From the NCBI GenBank assembly GCA_049670505.1, contig JBATTK010000024.1, positions 1-64,000 on the forward strand: DNA of 64,000 bases. Reading direction: 5' to 3'. Made by a program: the position numbers and the translations under genes. Of this stretch, positions 9,123 to 18,592 are shown one piece after another. Each line of letters starts with the position of its first letter. Position 1 is the stretch's first letter. This DNA comes from JBATTK01 sp049670505 (GTDB taxonomy: Bacteria > Bacteroidota > Bacteroidia > Flavobacteriales > Flavobacteriaceae). A model generated the notes under the pieces. It was not told the origin of the DNA and did not search any database. It saw only the letters and a program-made list of their open reading frames with translations.

Positions 9123-10853
9123 ATGAAGCATAAAAAAATTAGTGTGGTTATCGGCTTTGGTCTATTAGGTATAGCATGCAATTTCAATAAAACTAAACAT
9201 AACGATTCCAATGCTCCTGTTATTGAAAAGCGGCCTAATATCATATGGTTGGTGGCAGAGGATCTTGGCCCAAGGTTTGCCGCTTATGGTGATAGTTTGG
9301 CCCATACGCCGAATATAGATAAGCTAACGGCCAAGGGTATCGTTTATGAGAATGCATTTACGGTTTCAGGGGTCTGTGCGCCCAGCCGTTCTTCTATGAT
9401 TACGGGGATGTATCCTACCAGTATTGGAACACAGCACATGAGACAAAAGTCGGGAGTCTTGGATATATCAGGTTTTCCAAAATATAATGCGGTACCGCCT
9501 CCGGAGATCAGGGCTTTCCCCGAAATTCTTAGGATGAACGGTTACTGGACGGCTTCTTATAAAAAGCTGGACTATCAGTTTGGTGAACCATTTACTATTT
9601 GGGATGAGGTATCCGCATACCCATCATGGCGAAATAGACCCGAAGCAGATAAAGAACGCCCGTTCTTCATTTATTACACCTTTGAGATTACCCATGAAAT
9701 CAATATTTGGCCGGACAGCACCAAAAATCGTTTTTTTGATGAATTTGGAATAAGAAGACCAAATCTGGCCCCAGATGTCCTAAAACGTCCATCTTTTGAT
9801 GAAAAAAACAGTGTAGAACCTGATGCCGTTGTGATTCCGCCATTTTTGCCCGATACGCAGATGAGTCGCCAACATATTGCGAGACTTTATGATAATGTGA
9901 GCAGAATGGATGTTCAAATAGGAAAGATTTTAAATGCCTTGGAAGAAGACGGCCTTCTGGAGCATACGATAATCATGTTTATGAGCGACCATGGCGATTG
10001 CCTACCTCGTAGTAAAAGATGGATTTATGATAGCGGTATAAAGGTGCCTTTGATCGTTCACTATCCTGAAAAATATCTGCCCAAGAATTGGAGTCAACCT
10101 TCAAGGGATGAAAATCTTTATAGTTTTGTAGATTTGGCCCCTACCGTTTTGGAACTGGCCGAAATTGAAGTTCCACAATGGGTGCAGGGAAAATCCATGA
10201 TTTCCACATTGGCGGAGGATCCAAGAGCGCATATATATGCGGCAAGGGATCGTATGGACAATAGATATGATATCAGAAGGGCGGTCAGGGACAAAAACTT
10301 TAAATATATTAGAAATTTTAGTCCGGAGGTCCCATACTCGCAAGAAATTACTTTCCTGAATCAAATGCCCTTAATGGTACAGATCAAGGAGATGGAAAAG
10401 TTGGGCAAGTTAAATGAAAATCAATCATATTGGTTAAAAGGGCCAAAACCAAACGAGGAACTGTATAATTTGAACGAGGATCCCTTTGAGTTGGAAAACT
10501 TGGCCACACTCCCCAACTACCAAGACGATTTGAGCCGTATGGGAAATGCCCTTGAAGATTGGCAAAACCATTATGGGGATTTAAAAGATGTTCCTGAAAC
10601 GGATCAGGCCGAGAAAATGTGGCCAGGGGGCATACGGCCCAAAACCAGGGAAGGAAGGATAGTTTTTGAGAACGACAGTATTTTTTTAGCATGTGAAACC
10701 GAAGGTGCTACTATTGCCTATAAAGTAAATAATGGGAAAAGATGGCATATTTACTCTAGGCCATTTTCAAAAGCGGATATACAAAAAATAGCAATTAAAA
10801 CAGTGCGCTATGGCTATGAGGAGAGTGAAACCACTTCTCATATTATTCGTTAA
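9123..10853 (+). CDS. Sulfatase (family S1, S1_8-like) lipoprotein
   Basis: A 576-residue formylglycine-dependent sulfatase that removes sulfate esters or N-sulfates from a glycan. The lipobox LGIAC places Cys19 at the mature N-terminus. The signature VCAPSRSSMITGMYPTSIGT contains Cys85-x-Pro-Ser-Arg, with Cys85 the residue converted to formylglycine. Metal-binding acidic residues are seen in AEDLG near the N-terminus and in MSDHGD near residue 290. The SIGTQHMR continuation resembles subfamily S1_8, which includes N-sulfoglucosamine sulfohydrolase-like proteins; substrate is not proven. It starts 8 bases after the GH-A gene, so the two are in one operon. No sulfatase-maturing enzyme is in view. 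Confidence 0.92.
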   Translation: MKHKKISVVIGFGLLGIACNFNKTKHNDSNAPVIEKRPNIIWLVAEDLGPRFAAYGDSLAHTPNIDKLTAKGIVYENAFTVSGVCAPSRSSMITGMYPTSIGTQHMRQKSGVLDISGFPKYNAVPPPEIRAFPEILRMNGYWTASYKKLDYQFGEPFTIWDEVSAYPSWRNRPEADKERPFFIYYTFEITHEINIWPDSTKNRFFDEFGIRRPNLAPDVLKRPSFDEKNSVEPDAVVIPPFLPDTQMSRQHIARLYDNVSRMDVQIGKILNALEEDGLLEHTIIMFMSDHGDCLPRSKRWIYDSGIKVPLIVHYPEKYLPKNWSQPSRDENLYSFVDLAPTVLELAEIEVPQWVQGKSMISTLAEDPRAHIYAARDRMDNRYDIRRAVRDKNFKYIRNFSPEVPYSQEITFLNQMPLMVQIKEMEKLGKLNENQSYWLKGPKPNEELYNLNEDPFELENLATLPNYQDDLSRMGNALEDWQNHYGDLKDVPETDQAEKMWPGGIRPKTREGRIVFENDSIFLACETEGATIAYKVNNGKRWHIYSRPFSKADIQKIAIKTVRYGYEESETTSHIIR

Positions 10854-10882
10854 AATAGATTTTACAACTAAAACTCTAGTGT

Positions 10883-12421
10883 ATGAATTTCAAGATTATT
10901 TTCTTTAATGCGATGGTTTTGGCCGTACTTGCCACAGTATCTTGTGCGAATAAAGAAAAATCCGTGCCGGACAAAAATCGATCTACGCTAACGGAAAAAC
11001 CAAATATAGTTTACATTTTGGCCGATGATATGGGATATGGGGATATTAGTGCCCTTAATCCTATGGCGAAGCTCCATACGCCTGCGCTCGACTCTTTAAT
11101 CGCTTCCGGGATGAGTTTTTCGGATGCACATAGCTCCTCCTCTGTTTGTACTCCAAGCAGATATAGCATACTCACGGGAAGATATGCTTGGCGTACTTCT
11201 TTGAAAAGGGGCGTTACTTGGGGGTATTCCCCACCATTGATAGATTCCACTAGGACAACGGTGGCGTCTCTATTAAAGGACAGTGGTTACCGAACCGCAT
11301 GTATAGGAAAATGGCACCTTGGAATGTCCTGGTCTGTAAAGGATGGGGAAGTGGCGCCTTGGGAAAATAAAGGACTTCACCCATCAAAATACCCCGGGGA
11401 GCGTATAGACTTTACAAAACCCATAAAGAATGGTCCCACATCATTGGGGTTCGATTATTTTTTCGGAATTCCCGCATCCTTGGACATGAGACCTTATTGT
11501 TATATTGAAAATAATACGATTTTGGGCCTGCCCATGAAGTCTGTTCAAAAAGAAATTTTAGAGGAAAGGGATAGTTTGACGCAATGGCACGCTGGCTTGG
11601 CGGGAACAGGTTTTAAGCATGCAAGGGTATTGCCCAAATTGACTGAAAAGGCTGTAAATTTCATAAAGGAAAACAGAAAACATCCTTTTTTTCTTTATTT
11701 CCCTTTGACCGCCCCCCATAGTCCCTTGCTGCCTTCTGATCAATTCAAAGGTACAAGTAAAGCGGGAATTTATGGAGATTTCATCCACATGGTAGACGAT
11801 GTCGTAAAAACCATTTCCAATACCTTGCGATCGCAAGGTTTGTTGGAAAAAACGCTTATCATATTCACCAGTGACAATGGTACTTTTCAAAGGGCCTATA
11901 TAGACCCGGGTTACGGGCACAATGGAAATTTTATTTATCGCGGCCAAAAGGCGGATATCTATGAAGGAGGCCATAGGGTACCTTTTGTAGTGAGCTGGAA
12001 AAATAGGATAAGGGCAAACTCAACATCTGCTACGCCAATCCTGCTCAATGACTTAATGGCTACTCTTGCCGATTTAACAGGTACGAAACTCAAGAAAGGA
12101 GAGGGGGAAGATAGCCTTAGTATCCTACCTATTTTGAATGGTGCCAAAGAAAAATTGGAAGAAAGGGATTTTTTGATTCACCATTCCTCAAGAGGATTTT
12201 TTGCAATAAGAAAAGATTCCTTGAAGCTTATAGCCGGCTTGGGTTCGGGCGGTTTTTCATTCCCTTATCACGTAACGCCAAAATCATATGGGGAATCCTT
12301 TCAGCTCTATGATCTTAATGCGGATATTTCGGAAACAACGAATATTTTTGATGTTTCCAATCCAAATTATAGGGAATTAATAGCGATTTTAGATGAATTT
12401 TCCAAGGAAGCGAACAACTAG
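10883..12421 (+). CDS. Sulfatase (family S1, arylsulfatase A-like) lipoprotein
   Basis: A second sulfatase of 512 residues, distinct from its neighbour. The signal peptide ends at a lipobox (TVSC, Cys21). The maturation motif VCTPSRYSILTGRYAWR carries Cys89-x-Pro-Ser-Arg, and ILADDMGYGD near residue 47 supplies metal-binding Asp residues. FTSDNGT near residue 335 and GHNGNFIYRGQKADIYEGG complete the usual active-site layout. The CTPSRYSILTGRYAWR form resembles subfamily S1_15 and other arylsulfatase A-like enzymes. It is 29 bases downstream of the first sulfatase and is the last enzyme of the rightward operon. Two different sulfatase subfamilies in one operon imply at least two sulfate positions on the substrate. 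Confidence 0.92.
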   Translation: MNFKIIFFNAMVLAVLATVSCANKEKSVPDKNRSTLTEKPNIVYILADDMGYGDISALNPMAKLHTPALDSLIASGMSFSDAHSSSSVCTPSRYSILTGRYAWRTSLKRGVTWGYSPPLIDSTRTTVASLLKDSGYRTACIGKWHLGMSWSVKDGEVAPWENKGLHPSKYPGERIDFTKPIKNGPTSLGFDYFFGIPASLDMRPYCYIENNTILGLPMKSVQKEILEERDSLTQWHAGLAGTGFKHARVLPKLTEKAVNFIKENRKHPFFLYFPLTAPHSPLLPSDQFKGTSKAGIYGDFIHMVDDVVKTISNTLRSQGLLEKTLIIFTSDNGTFQRAYIDPGYGHNGNFIYRGQKADIYEGGHRVPFVVSWKNRIRANSTSATPILLNDLMATLADLTGTKLKKGEGEDSLSILPILNGAKEKLEERDFLIHHSSRGFFAIRKDSLKLIAGLGSGGFSFPYHVTPKSYGESFQLYDLNADISETTNIFDVSNPNYRELIAILDEFSKEANN

Positions 12422-12474
12422 TGGCCGCAATAAGATTCAATTGTTTTTCGCGTTAAAAGTCTAACTTAATTTCG

Positions 12475-12494
12475 ACCATATTCTTGAATATGGT
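12475..12494. promoter_or_regulatory. Inverted repeat upstream of AraC-type regulator
   Basis: ACCATATTC and GAATATGGT form a perfect 9-base inverted repeat around a 2-base centre, about 70 bases before the regulator start. It is not followed by a T-run, so an operator is more likely than a terminator, though a weak terminator for the sulfatase operon is possible. Confidence 0.4.
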
Positions 12495-12565
12495 AATTTC
12501 AATTTATTATATTATTATATTCAACTAAAATTATTTTTTATTGATCTTCTTACTTTTCCTTTAAC

Positions 12566-13669
12566 ATGGCAGTTGTTTTCTTTATTTGGGGTTGTGTACA
12601 AAGTTTTATTGTAGGGATATTTATCCCTATAGTAAAAAAGGCCAGGAATAATTATGTGCTTTCCTTAATTTTTTTGGTTACTTCCCTTAATATATTGATT
12701 CAGTATCTTTTGCGTTATCAGGATTGGAAAGATGCTTTTCCAAAATTATTGGTCATACCCGATGTCTTAGATCTTTTGTTGCCCACCTTGCTGTTCCTGT
12801 ACATAAAAGCTGTGGTGGGGAACGGAATACATAAAAAGGATAAAGAATATCTGTACCTTCCTATGGTCTTGGGTTCCATTCTGATTGTTACCGTTTTATT
12901 CAGCAATGATTTTTCATTCGAGAATTATATAGGTTCCTTATATCATAAAATTGTACTGTTCGTTATTTTCTCATGGAAACTTTTCCTTTTTACAAAAGGA
13001 TGGAAGATTATACAGAAGCACAACGATATCATAAAGAAGAAAGCCATTTTATGGTGGCCAAAAATGCTGACCATTTTTTTGGGGGTTTTAACCTATATAG
13101 CCCTAATGAACTTATGTTATTTTGTAATCGTTGTCACTAATTTTGATAAAGGTTCCGTAAGGAATGTAATCCAAAAATTAGTGGAGCTCAATTATATCAT
13201 ATTTACATGCTCCATAATCTTTATCACCATATTCTTTTTTTTCAAATATCCCAAAATACTATCGGGGCTTCCCATATTTAAATCCAAGAACACTTCTAAA
13301 GTGCCCGATGGACATATCTATTTGGATAAATTGAATACGCTTATAGTTGATGAGAAAATTCACTTGGATACGGAATTGAACGAGCAAAAACTTGCGGATA
13401 GGTTAGGGGTACAATCTTACATACTGTCAATTGTTTTGAACGACTATTTGGGAAAGTCCTTTAGTTCTTACATTAACGAAAAGCGAATAGAAGAGGCCAA
13501 AAGACTATTGGAAAGTGATAAACATAAAGATTTGACCATATTTGCCGTAGCGGTAGATAGTGGTTTTCGATCGGAATCCGTCTTCTACGTAAATTTTAAA
13601 AAAATCACCGGATTTACGCCAAAGCAATACAAGAAGAAGTATTCAAGTATTTCGGAAGAGACCCGCTAA
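12566..13669 (+). CDS. Membrane-anchored AraC-family regulator
   Basis: The 367-residue protein has about seven hydrophobic segments in residues 1-235 and an AraC-type double helix-turn-helix domain in about 268-363. The latter shows LADRLGVQSYILSIVLND, FSSYINEKRIEEAKRLL and SGFRSESVFYVNFKKITG, ending with FTPKQYKKK. This layout suits a sensor held in the inner membrane whose DNA-binding part acts on nearby promoters, most simply the susC and enzyme operon promoters. It has 144 bases of leader after the last sulfatase, containing an inverted repeat. Its stop codon overlaps that of the GH92 gene on the other strand (TAA at 13667-13669 and TAG at 13668-13666). Confidence 0.88.
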   Translation: MAVVFFIWGCVQSFIVGIFIPIVKKARNNYVLSLIFLVTSLNILIQYLLRYQDWKDAFPKLLVIPDVLDLLLPTLLFLYIKAVVGNGIHKKDKEYLYLPMVLGSILIVTVLFSNDFSFENYIGSLYHKIVLFVIFSWKLFLFTKGWKIIQKHNDIIKKKAILWWPKMLTIFLGVLTYIALMNLCYFVIVVTNFDKGSVRNVIQKLVELNYIIFTCSIIFITIFFFFKYPKILSGLPIFKSKNTSKVPDGHIYLDKLNTLIVDEKIHLDTELNEQKLADRLGVQSYILSIVLNDYLGKSFSSYINEKRIEEAKRLLESDKHKDLTIFAVAVDSGFRSESVFYVNFKKITGFTPKQYKKKYSSISEETR

Positions 13670-15957
13670 TGTCTTTGTTCGGCTTTGTCCTCATGGAACA
13701 ATTCAATGGTCGCTCCTGAAGTAATCAGGTCGTGAAAAATCTCAAAATCCTCTTGGGCCACTCCATTTATTTTCAGCTTTTTTGCCGTTTTTATTTCAGG
13801 TTCTTTTCTGATATGGATATAGTCTCCTTCATAAAAACGATTATCTAGCTTAATCTTAATGTTATCGAATGTTGGTAAGGCAATTTGGTATTTAGGTATT
13901 CCCGGGGCATCGGGGTAGATTCCCATCATTGCAAAAACTAACCAAGCGGAGATAGTCCCGGCATCATCGTTCCCAGGTAGGCCATTGGGGCCATCATGGA
14001 AATAGGTCGCTATGCAGTTCCGGACCACTTCTTGGGTTCGGAATTCGTTACCTTGGATATAATTGAACAAAAAGGGAAAACCTATATCCGGTTCATTGGT
14101 CATATCAAAATATCCCTTGGAGAAAAGCTCATTCAAAGATTTTAAAAAACGTGCTTCACCCTTTAAGCTTATCAGGGTGTCTATGGCATGTGGAACAAAA
14201 AAACGATAGTGCCATGCCGTGCCTTCCGTGAAGCCCATTCCACCGCTGCTGTTCAATTGTATGTCACCATAGCGCTGCAAGGGATCAAAAGGTTTGTACC
14301 ATTCATTGTTTTTGTTTTTTGGACGAAGGAACCCACTCTTTTCATCAAATAAGGCCTTAAAAGACATACTCTGCATGAAAAACTTTTCATATGTTTTTGT
14401 GTCGCCCATTTCTTTGGCCATGACCGCTATACCGTAATCTGCAAGATTGTACTCCAGGGTCGTAGAAACCGGTCCCCAAACAACACCGTTGGAAAAACTG
14501 AATTCCATCGGATTTCCACCTCTGTCGTCCATGGGTATAAACCCATATTTCCAATACTGTTCCACTCCAGGTCGTATCGGGTTTTCAACTAACTTTTCCG
14601 CCGATTTTTTCATAGCCTCCATGGCCATCTCCGTGTCAAAGTTCCGTAATCCCTTCATATAGCTGTCCGCTATGACTATTGATGCAGGATCACCGACCAT
14701 TACCGCGGTTTCTTGGCCGAACAGTTCCCACTTGGGAAGCCAACCCGATTCCTCATACATGCCTATCATGGAATTCAACATGTCTGTCTGTTGTTCAGGG
14801 TATAATAACGTTAAGAGCGGATGTAGGGTCCGGTAGGTGTCCCATAATGAAAAAGTAGTATACCGGGTCCGATCGGTCTTTAACGTTTTACCGTTTTCCA
14901 TAGTAATGTATTCACCATTTACATCATTGAAAACCTGAGGGGCCAACAAGGAATGATAAAGCGCGGTATAAAAAATGGTAAAATCTTTTTCGGAGCCTTT
15001 ACCAAAGGATACTACGGATAATTTGCTTTTCCATTCCCTACTGGCATTTTTCTGGATTTCGTCAAAAGACAAGCTTTTTTGTTCTTGCCGTAAGTTTTTC
15101 AAAGCGTTGTTGATGGATACAAACGAGATCCCTACTTTTATGTTGATCTCATTATTCTTTTGTGGAGAATCATAGGTAAGAACCGCACCAACGGAATTGC
15201 CCTTCGCTTTTTTGTTGCCCGTAAACTTTCCATTTTTAATGATCCGCAATGTACTATAATCGTCATCTGGTCGTATGGCAAAGAATATCTTTTGTTGATG
15301 GCCCGTTCCGCAAAATTTACCATCGTTTTGATATCCAACAATAAAATTCTCTTCGGAGATTGCTATTTCGCCTCCTTTGAAATGGCTCATATTGGCTCCC
15401 AGATCAATATATACCTGTTTGGTTCTCTCTTGGGTTTTAAATCGGAAAGCACCGGTTCTTTGCGTGGCGGTCATTTCTACGGTTGCCTTATGTTTGTCCA
15501 AAGAAACTCGGTAATACCCGGGTACTGCCTTTTCATCTGAATATGGGGATTTTATCCGGTCAATATCATTGGAGAAATCACCGGTAAAAAACTTCAGAGG
15601 AATGCTCCCGGCGGCAGGGCAACCGATACCCGAAATGTTTACTGAGGAAAAACCATAGATGAAGGGATCTCCAAACTCATAACTTGCCGGGCCGGTAGCC
15701 TTTTTCCTGAAATTTTTGGTCTGCGGATTAAGGTTTACCAATCCCCAGGGCAATACGGCACCAGGATGGGTATTCCCTTCATTACTGGTTCCAATAAACG
15801 GATCGACCCATTCGGTCACGTTTTTTTCTAGAAACGATTGCTTTGTACTGTCTGTTTGTGCTACAGGGCTTTCTTTAGGATACTTACACCCGGTAATTAA
15901 TACGAAGAGTACCATTAATCCATAGTACCTATTAATGTCTAGCTTATATGCAGTCAT
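13666..15957 (-). CDS. GH92-family alpha-mannosidase-like lipoprotein
   Basis: A 763-residue exo-acting, calcium-dependent alpha-mannosidase-type enzyme. The signal peptide ends at a lipobox with Cys24 (ITGC). The N-terminal domain carries WVDPFIGTSNEGNTHPGAV, the start of the GH92 beta-sandwich. The catalytic helical domain carries GPVSTTLEYNLADYGIA with the presumed acid Glu, and LPGNDDAGTISAWLVF with the Asp pair of the catalytic base, followed by GIYPDAPG. Length is normal for GH92. It converges on the AraC gene with overlapping stop codons. Together with the sulfatases it points to a mannose-containing sulfated glycan, although some GH92 enzymes have other alpha-linked specificities. Confidence 0.92.
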   Translation of the reverse strand: MTAYKLDINRYYGLMVLFVLITGCKYPKESPVAQTDSTKQSFLEKNVTEWVDPFIGTSNEGNTHPGAVLPWGLVNLNPQTKNFRKKATGPASYEFGDPFIYGFSSVNISGIGCPAAGSIPLKFFTGDFSNDIDRIKSPYSDEKAVPGYYRVSLDKHKATVEMTATQRTGAFRFKTQERTKQVYIDLGANMSHFKGGEIAISEENFIVGYQNDGKFCGTGHQQKIFFAIRPDDDYSTLRIIKNGKFTGNKKAKGNSVGAVLTYDSPQKNNEINIKVGISFVSINNALKNLRQEQKSLSFDEIQKNASREWKSKLSVVSFGKGSEKDFTIFYTALYHSLLAPQVFNDVNGEYITMENGKTLKTDRTRYTTFSLWDTYRTLHPLLTLLYPEQQTDMLNSMIGMYEESGWLPKWELFGQETAVMVGDPASIVIADSYMKGLRNFDTEMAMEAMKKSAEKLVENPIRPGVEQYWKYGFIPMDDRGGNPMEFSFSNGVVWGPVSTTLEYNLADYGIAVMAKEMGDTKTYEKFFMQSMSFKALFDEKSGFLRPKNKNNEWYKPFDPLQRYGDIQLNSSGGMGFTEGTAWHYRFFVPHAIDTLISLKGEARFLKSLNELFSKGYFDMTNEPDIGFPFLFNYIQGNEFRTQEVVRNCIATYFHDGPNGLPGNDDAGTISAWLVFAMMGIYPDAPGIPKYQIALPTFDNIKIKLDNRFYEGDYIHIRKEPEIKTAKKLKINGVAQEDFEIFHDLITSGATIELFHEDKAEQRH

Positions 15958-16192
15958 TACAAGAAATTATTTTTAGTGAAGTTATTCTTTGAAGCACAGC
16001 ATATACTTTGTTTTTGCAAATAGAGAGAAATAATAATCGTGCTTGTGTGGATAAATCCAACAATCCTGAAGGCAGTTGAACGTGATTGGATGTTTGGGCA
16101 AATCGGTTAGTTGGATTCCCATAAGTTGTTTAAACGGTACCTTTCCATATGCATTTGGTACAATTGCCCCTTTTTTCGGTTTTCTCATAGAG

Positions 16193-16232
16193 AAAACCTC
16201 CACAAACTTCTACTTAATGCCATGGAGGTTTT
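16193..16232 (-). terminator. Stem-loop downstream of the aldolase/dehydrogenase gene
   Basis: AAAACCTCCA at 16193-16202 pairs perfectly with TGGAGGTTTT at 16223-16232 around a 20-base loop. On the minus strand it sits 20 bases after the stop codon at 16253 and ends in GGTTTTCTCT, so it looks like a terminator, although the loop is long. Confidence 0.5.
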
Positions 16233-16252
16233 ACAAAACCAACTCAAATAAA

Positions 16253-18358
16253 CTACCGTACAAATGCATTGGCCATACCACCATCCACATTGATGATATT
16301 ACCCGTTGTTTTATTCAATACTCCCACTAGGGAGAAAACACCATTGGCGATGTCTTTCGGATAGATGATTTCATTCAACAGGTTTCTTTTGGCATAATGG
16401 GACGGAAGCTCATCTACCGTTATACCATAGGCTTTGGCCCTTCCTTCTGCCCACTCACCTTCCCATATTTTACTTCCTATAATGACACCATCCGGATTTA
16501 CCGTATTTACACGTATTTTGTCATTGCCCAGCTCGGCGGCCAAGAGCCTTGCCATATGTTGTTGTCCGGATTTTGAAGTCCCATAAGCTACATTGTTAGG
16601 GCCGGAAACCAGTCCATTTTTACTGGCAATACTTATAAAATCTCCGCCTAAATTTTGCTTTCTCATAATTTCTACGGCAAATTTTGCCAGTTCAAACTGA
16701 CCTTTAACCAGTACGTTTTGCAATAGGTCCCAGTCTTTTTCGGTAGTTTCTTCCAAAGGTTTTGAAATGGCCAGACCCGCACTGTGTACCACAATATCCA
16801 CACCACCAAATTCAAGACAAGCCTTTTTAAAGGCCCGGGCAATAGAATCCGGCTCTGTAACATCGCATACAGCATAGCTGGCCGTATCCTTTGCATAGGT
16901 TGACAAGGCTTCCTTTAAAGAATTTTCGGCAATATCGGTAAGTACTACGTTTGTGCCTTCTGCGGCCAATTTATCGGCAATTGCTTTTCCTATACCCCCA
17001 CCGGCTCCCGTAATCAGGGCTACTTTTCTGGAAAGGGACTTTTCTTTGGGCATACGTTGTAATTTGGCTTCTTCCAATAGCCAATACTCAATATCGAATG
17101 CTTCCTGTCTTGGCAATGAAGTGTAACTGGAAATCGCTTCGGCCCCACGCATTACATTTATGGCATTGCAATAAAACTCACTTGCCACGCGCGCGGTCTG
17201 TTTGTTCTTTGCAAAACTGAACATGCCGACTCCGGGATAGATAATAATTACCGGGTTGGGATTCCGTATGGCGGGGCTGTTGATCCGTTTACAAGTTTTA
17301 TAATATTGTTTGTATTCCTCCCGATAATTTTCAAAGGCAGGCTGCAATTTATTACATACGGTATCTGTATCGGTCATGTCCGCATGGGGATCTAACTGCA
17401 ATACCAAAGGTTGTATTTTTGTACGTAAAAAATGATCAGGACATGAGGTGCCCATAGGTGCCAAACGTTCTAGATTGTAGCTGTTGATGTATTGCAGCAC
17501 CACATCCGTATCGGTAAAATGGCCTATCATGCGATTTTCGGAAGAACAAAGCCCCCTTAACATGGGCATAAGGGTAGCGGCCTTGTCCAAACGCTCCTCT
17601 TTAGAAAGGGATTGTACTTTTTGTCCTCCAAAAACATTTCCGTTTTTCCGAATTTTCCGTTCAATATGCATGGAAGCCATTTCAATGACCTCTAGACTGT
17701 TCAAATAACATGCATGGGAAGTATTCCCCCAAGTAAAAAGCCCGTGGCTCCCCAAAATTATGCCACGGATGCCGGGATTGTCGTTCAAGCATTTTTCCAG
17801 TTGCAGTCCGAGGTCGAATCCAGGTCGCTGCCACGGTACCCAGCCCATGGTATCACCCCATATCTCCTTGGTCACTTTCTCACTGTCTTTGGCCGCTGCA
17901 ACGGCAATTAAGGCATCGGGATGTAGATGATCGATATGTTTAAAAGGTAATAAACCATGTAATGGGGTGTCTATGGATGGAGCCTTACTATCTAAATCAT
18001 AAATACAGTGATTGAAAAGTCCCACCATACGGTCTTCATCCGCGAGCCCTTGATAGACGTTTTTAAGATTTCTTAATCTATCGGTATATAATCCGGCAAT
18101 TCCACGTTTCGTAAGCGTTCCTATATCCCCACCGGAGCCTTTGATCCACATCACTTCTACCTCCTTGTTGGTCAATGGGTCTTTTTCCAAAGTTTTACAG
18201 CTGGTATTACCGCCCCCATAGTTGGTTATTCTTAAATCTGCTCCCAGGATATTGGATCTATACAAGAAAAGGGCCACTTGATCATCGCCAAGTTTGGAAG
18301 CTTCTACATCGTTCCAGAGGTAATCCACATATTTAAAATCAGTTCCTTTATATTTCAT
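16253..18358 (-). CDS. Bifunctional class II aldolase / short-chain dehydrogenase
   Basis: A 701-residue fusion. The N-terminal 400 or so residues are a class II aldolase domain with zinc ligands in HIDHLHPDALIA (about residues 136-147) and in LGSHGLFTWG (about 200). The C-terminal domain from about residue 440 is a short-chain dehydrogenase with the nucleotide motif ITGAGGGIGKAIA and the catalytic YGTSK. This architecture is known for bifunctional rhamnulose-1-phosphate aldolase/lactaldehyde dehydrogenase-type proteins in L-rhamnose and L-fucose catabolism. It is cytoplasmic. No isomerase or kinase of the same pathway is in the window, so the exact sugar is uncertain. It lies next to the GH92 gene but is separated by 295 bases and a stem-loop. 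Confidence 0.88.
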   Translation of the reverse strand: MKYKGTDFKYVDYLWNDVEASKLGDDQVALFLYRSNILGADLRITNYGGGNTSCKTLEKDPLTNKEVEVMWIKGSGGDIGTLTKRGIAGLYTDRLRNLKNVYQGLADEDRMVGLFNHCIYDLDSKAPSIDTPLHGLLPFKHIDHLHPDALIAVAAAKDSEKVTKEIWGDTMGWVPWQRPGFDLGLQLEKCLNDNPGIRGIILGSHGLFTWGNTSHACYLNSLEVIEMASMHIERKIRKNGNVFGGQKVQSLSKEERLDKAATLMPMLRGLCSSENRMIGHFTDTDVVLQYINSYNLERLAPMGTSCPDHFLRTKIQPLVLQLDPHADMTDTDTVCNKLQPAFENYREEYKQYYKTCKRINSPAIRNPNPVIIIYPGVGMFSFAKNKQTARVASEFYCNAINVMRGAEAISSYTSLPRQEAFDIEYWLLEEAKLQRMPKEKSLSRKVALITGAGGGIGKAIADKLAAEGTNVVLTDIAENSLKEALSTYAKDTASYAVCDVTEPDSIARAFKKACLEFGGVDIVVHSAGLAISKPLEETTEKDWDLLQNVLVKGQFELAKFAVEIMRKQNLGGDFISIASKNGLVSGPNNVAYGTSKSGQQHMARLLAAELGNDKIRVNTVNPDGVIIGSKIWEGEWAEGRAKAYGITVDELPSHYAKRNLLNEIIYPKDIANGVFSLVGVLNKTTGNIINVDGGMANAFVR

Positions 18359-18592
18359 TTTTACAGTATGATATTTTTAAGCTATTAAAAATGGGTATCA
18401 GGGACGATTAAACCATTCTAATTTGAAATATAGAAGAGAAAAAACCAAACAGGACGGAAAATCTGGAAGGTTCGCCGAGCTTAAAAAAAAGTATGCATAA
18501 TATTCATCGGGATATCTATGCCGTAGATTTCCAATTATACCATTTGTCCCCTAGTTATCATCTATCTGACTAAAATTCCTTAGTATTGGCAT

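Noticed and set aside
15982..16203. 73-codon frame on the minus strand between GH92 and the aldolase gene
   Set aside because: It begins inside the stem-loop that follows the aldolase gene and shows no family resemblance. Kept out as likely spurious.
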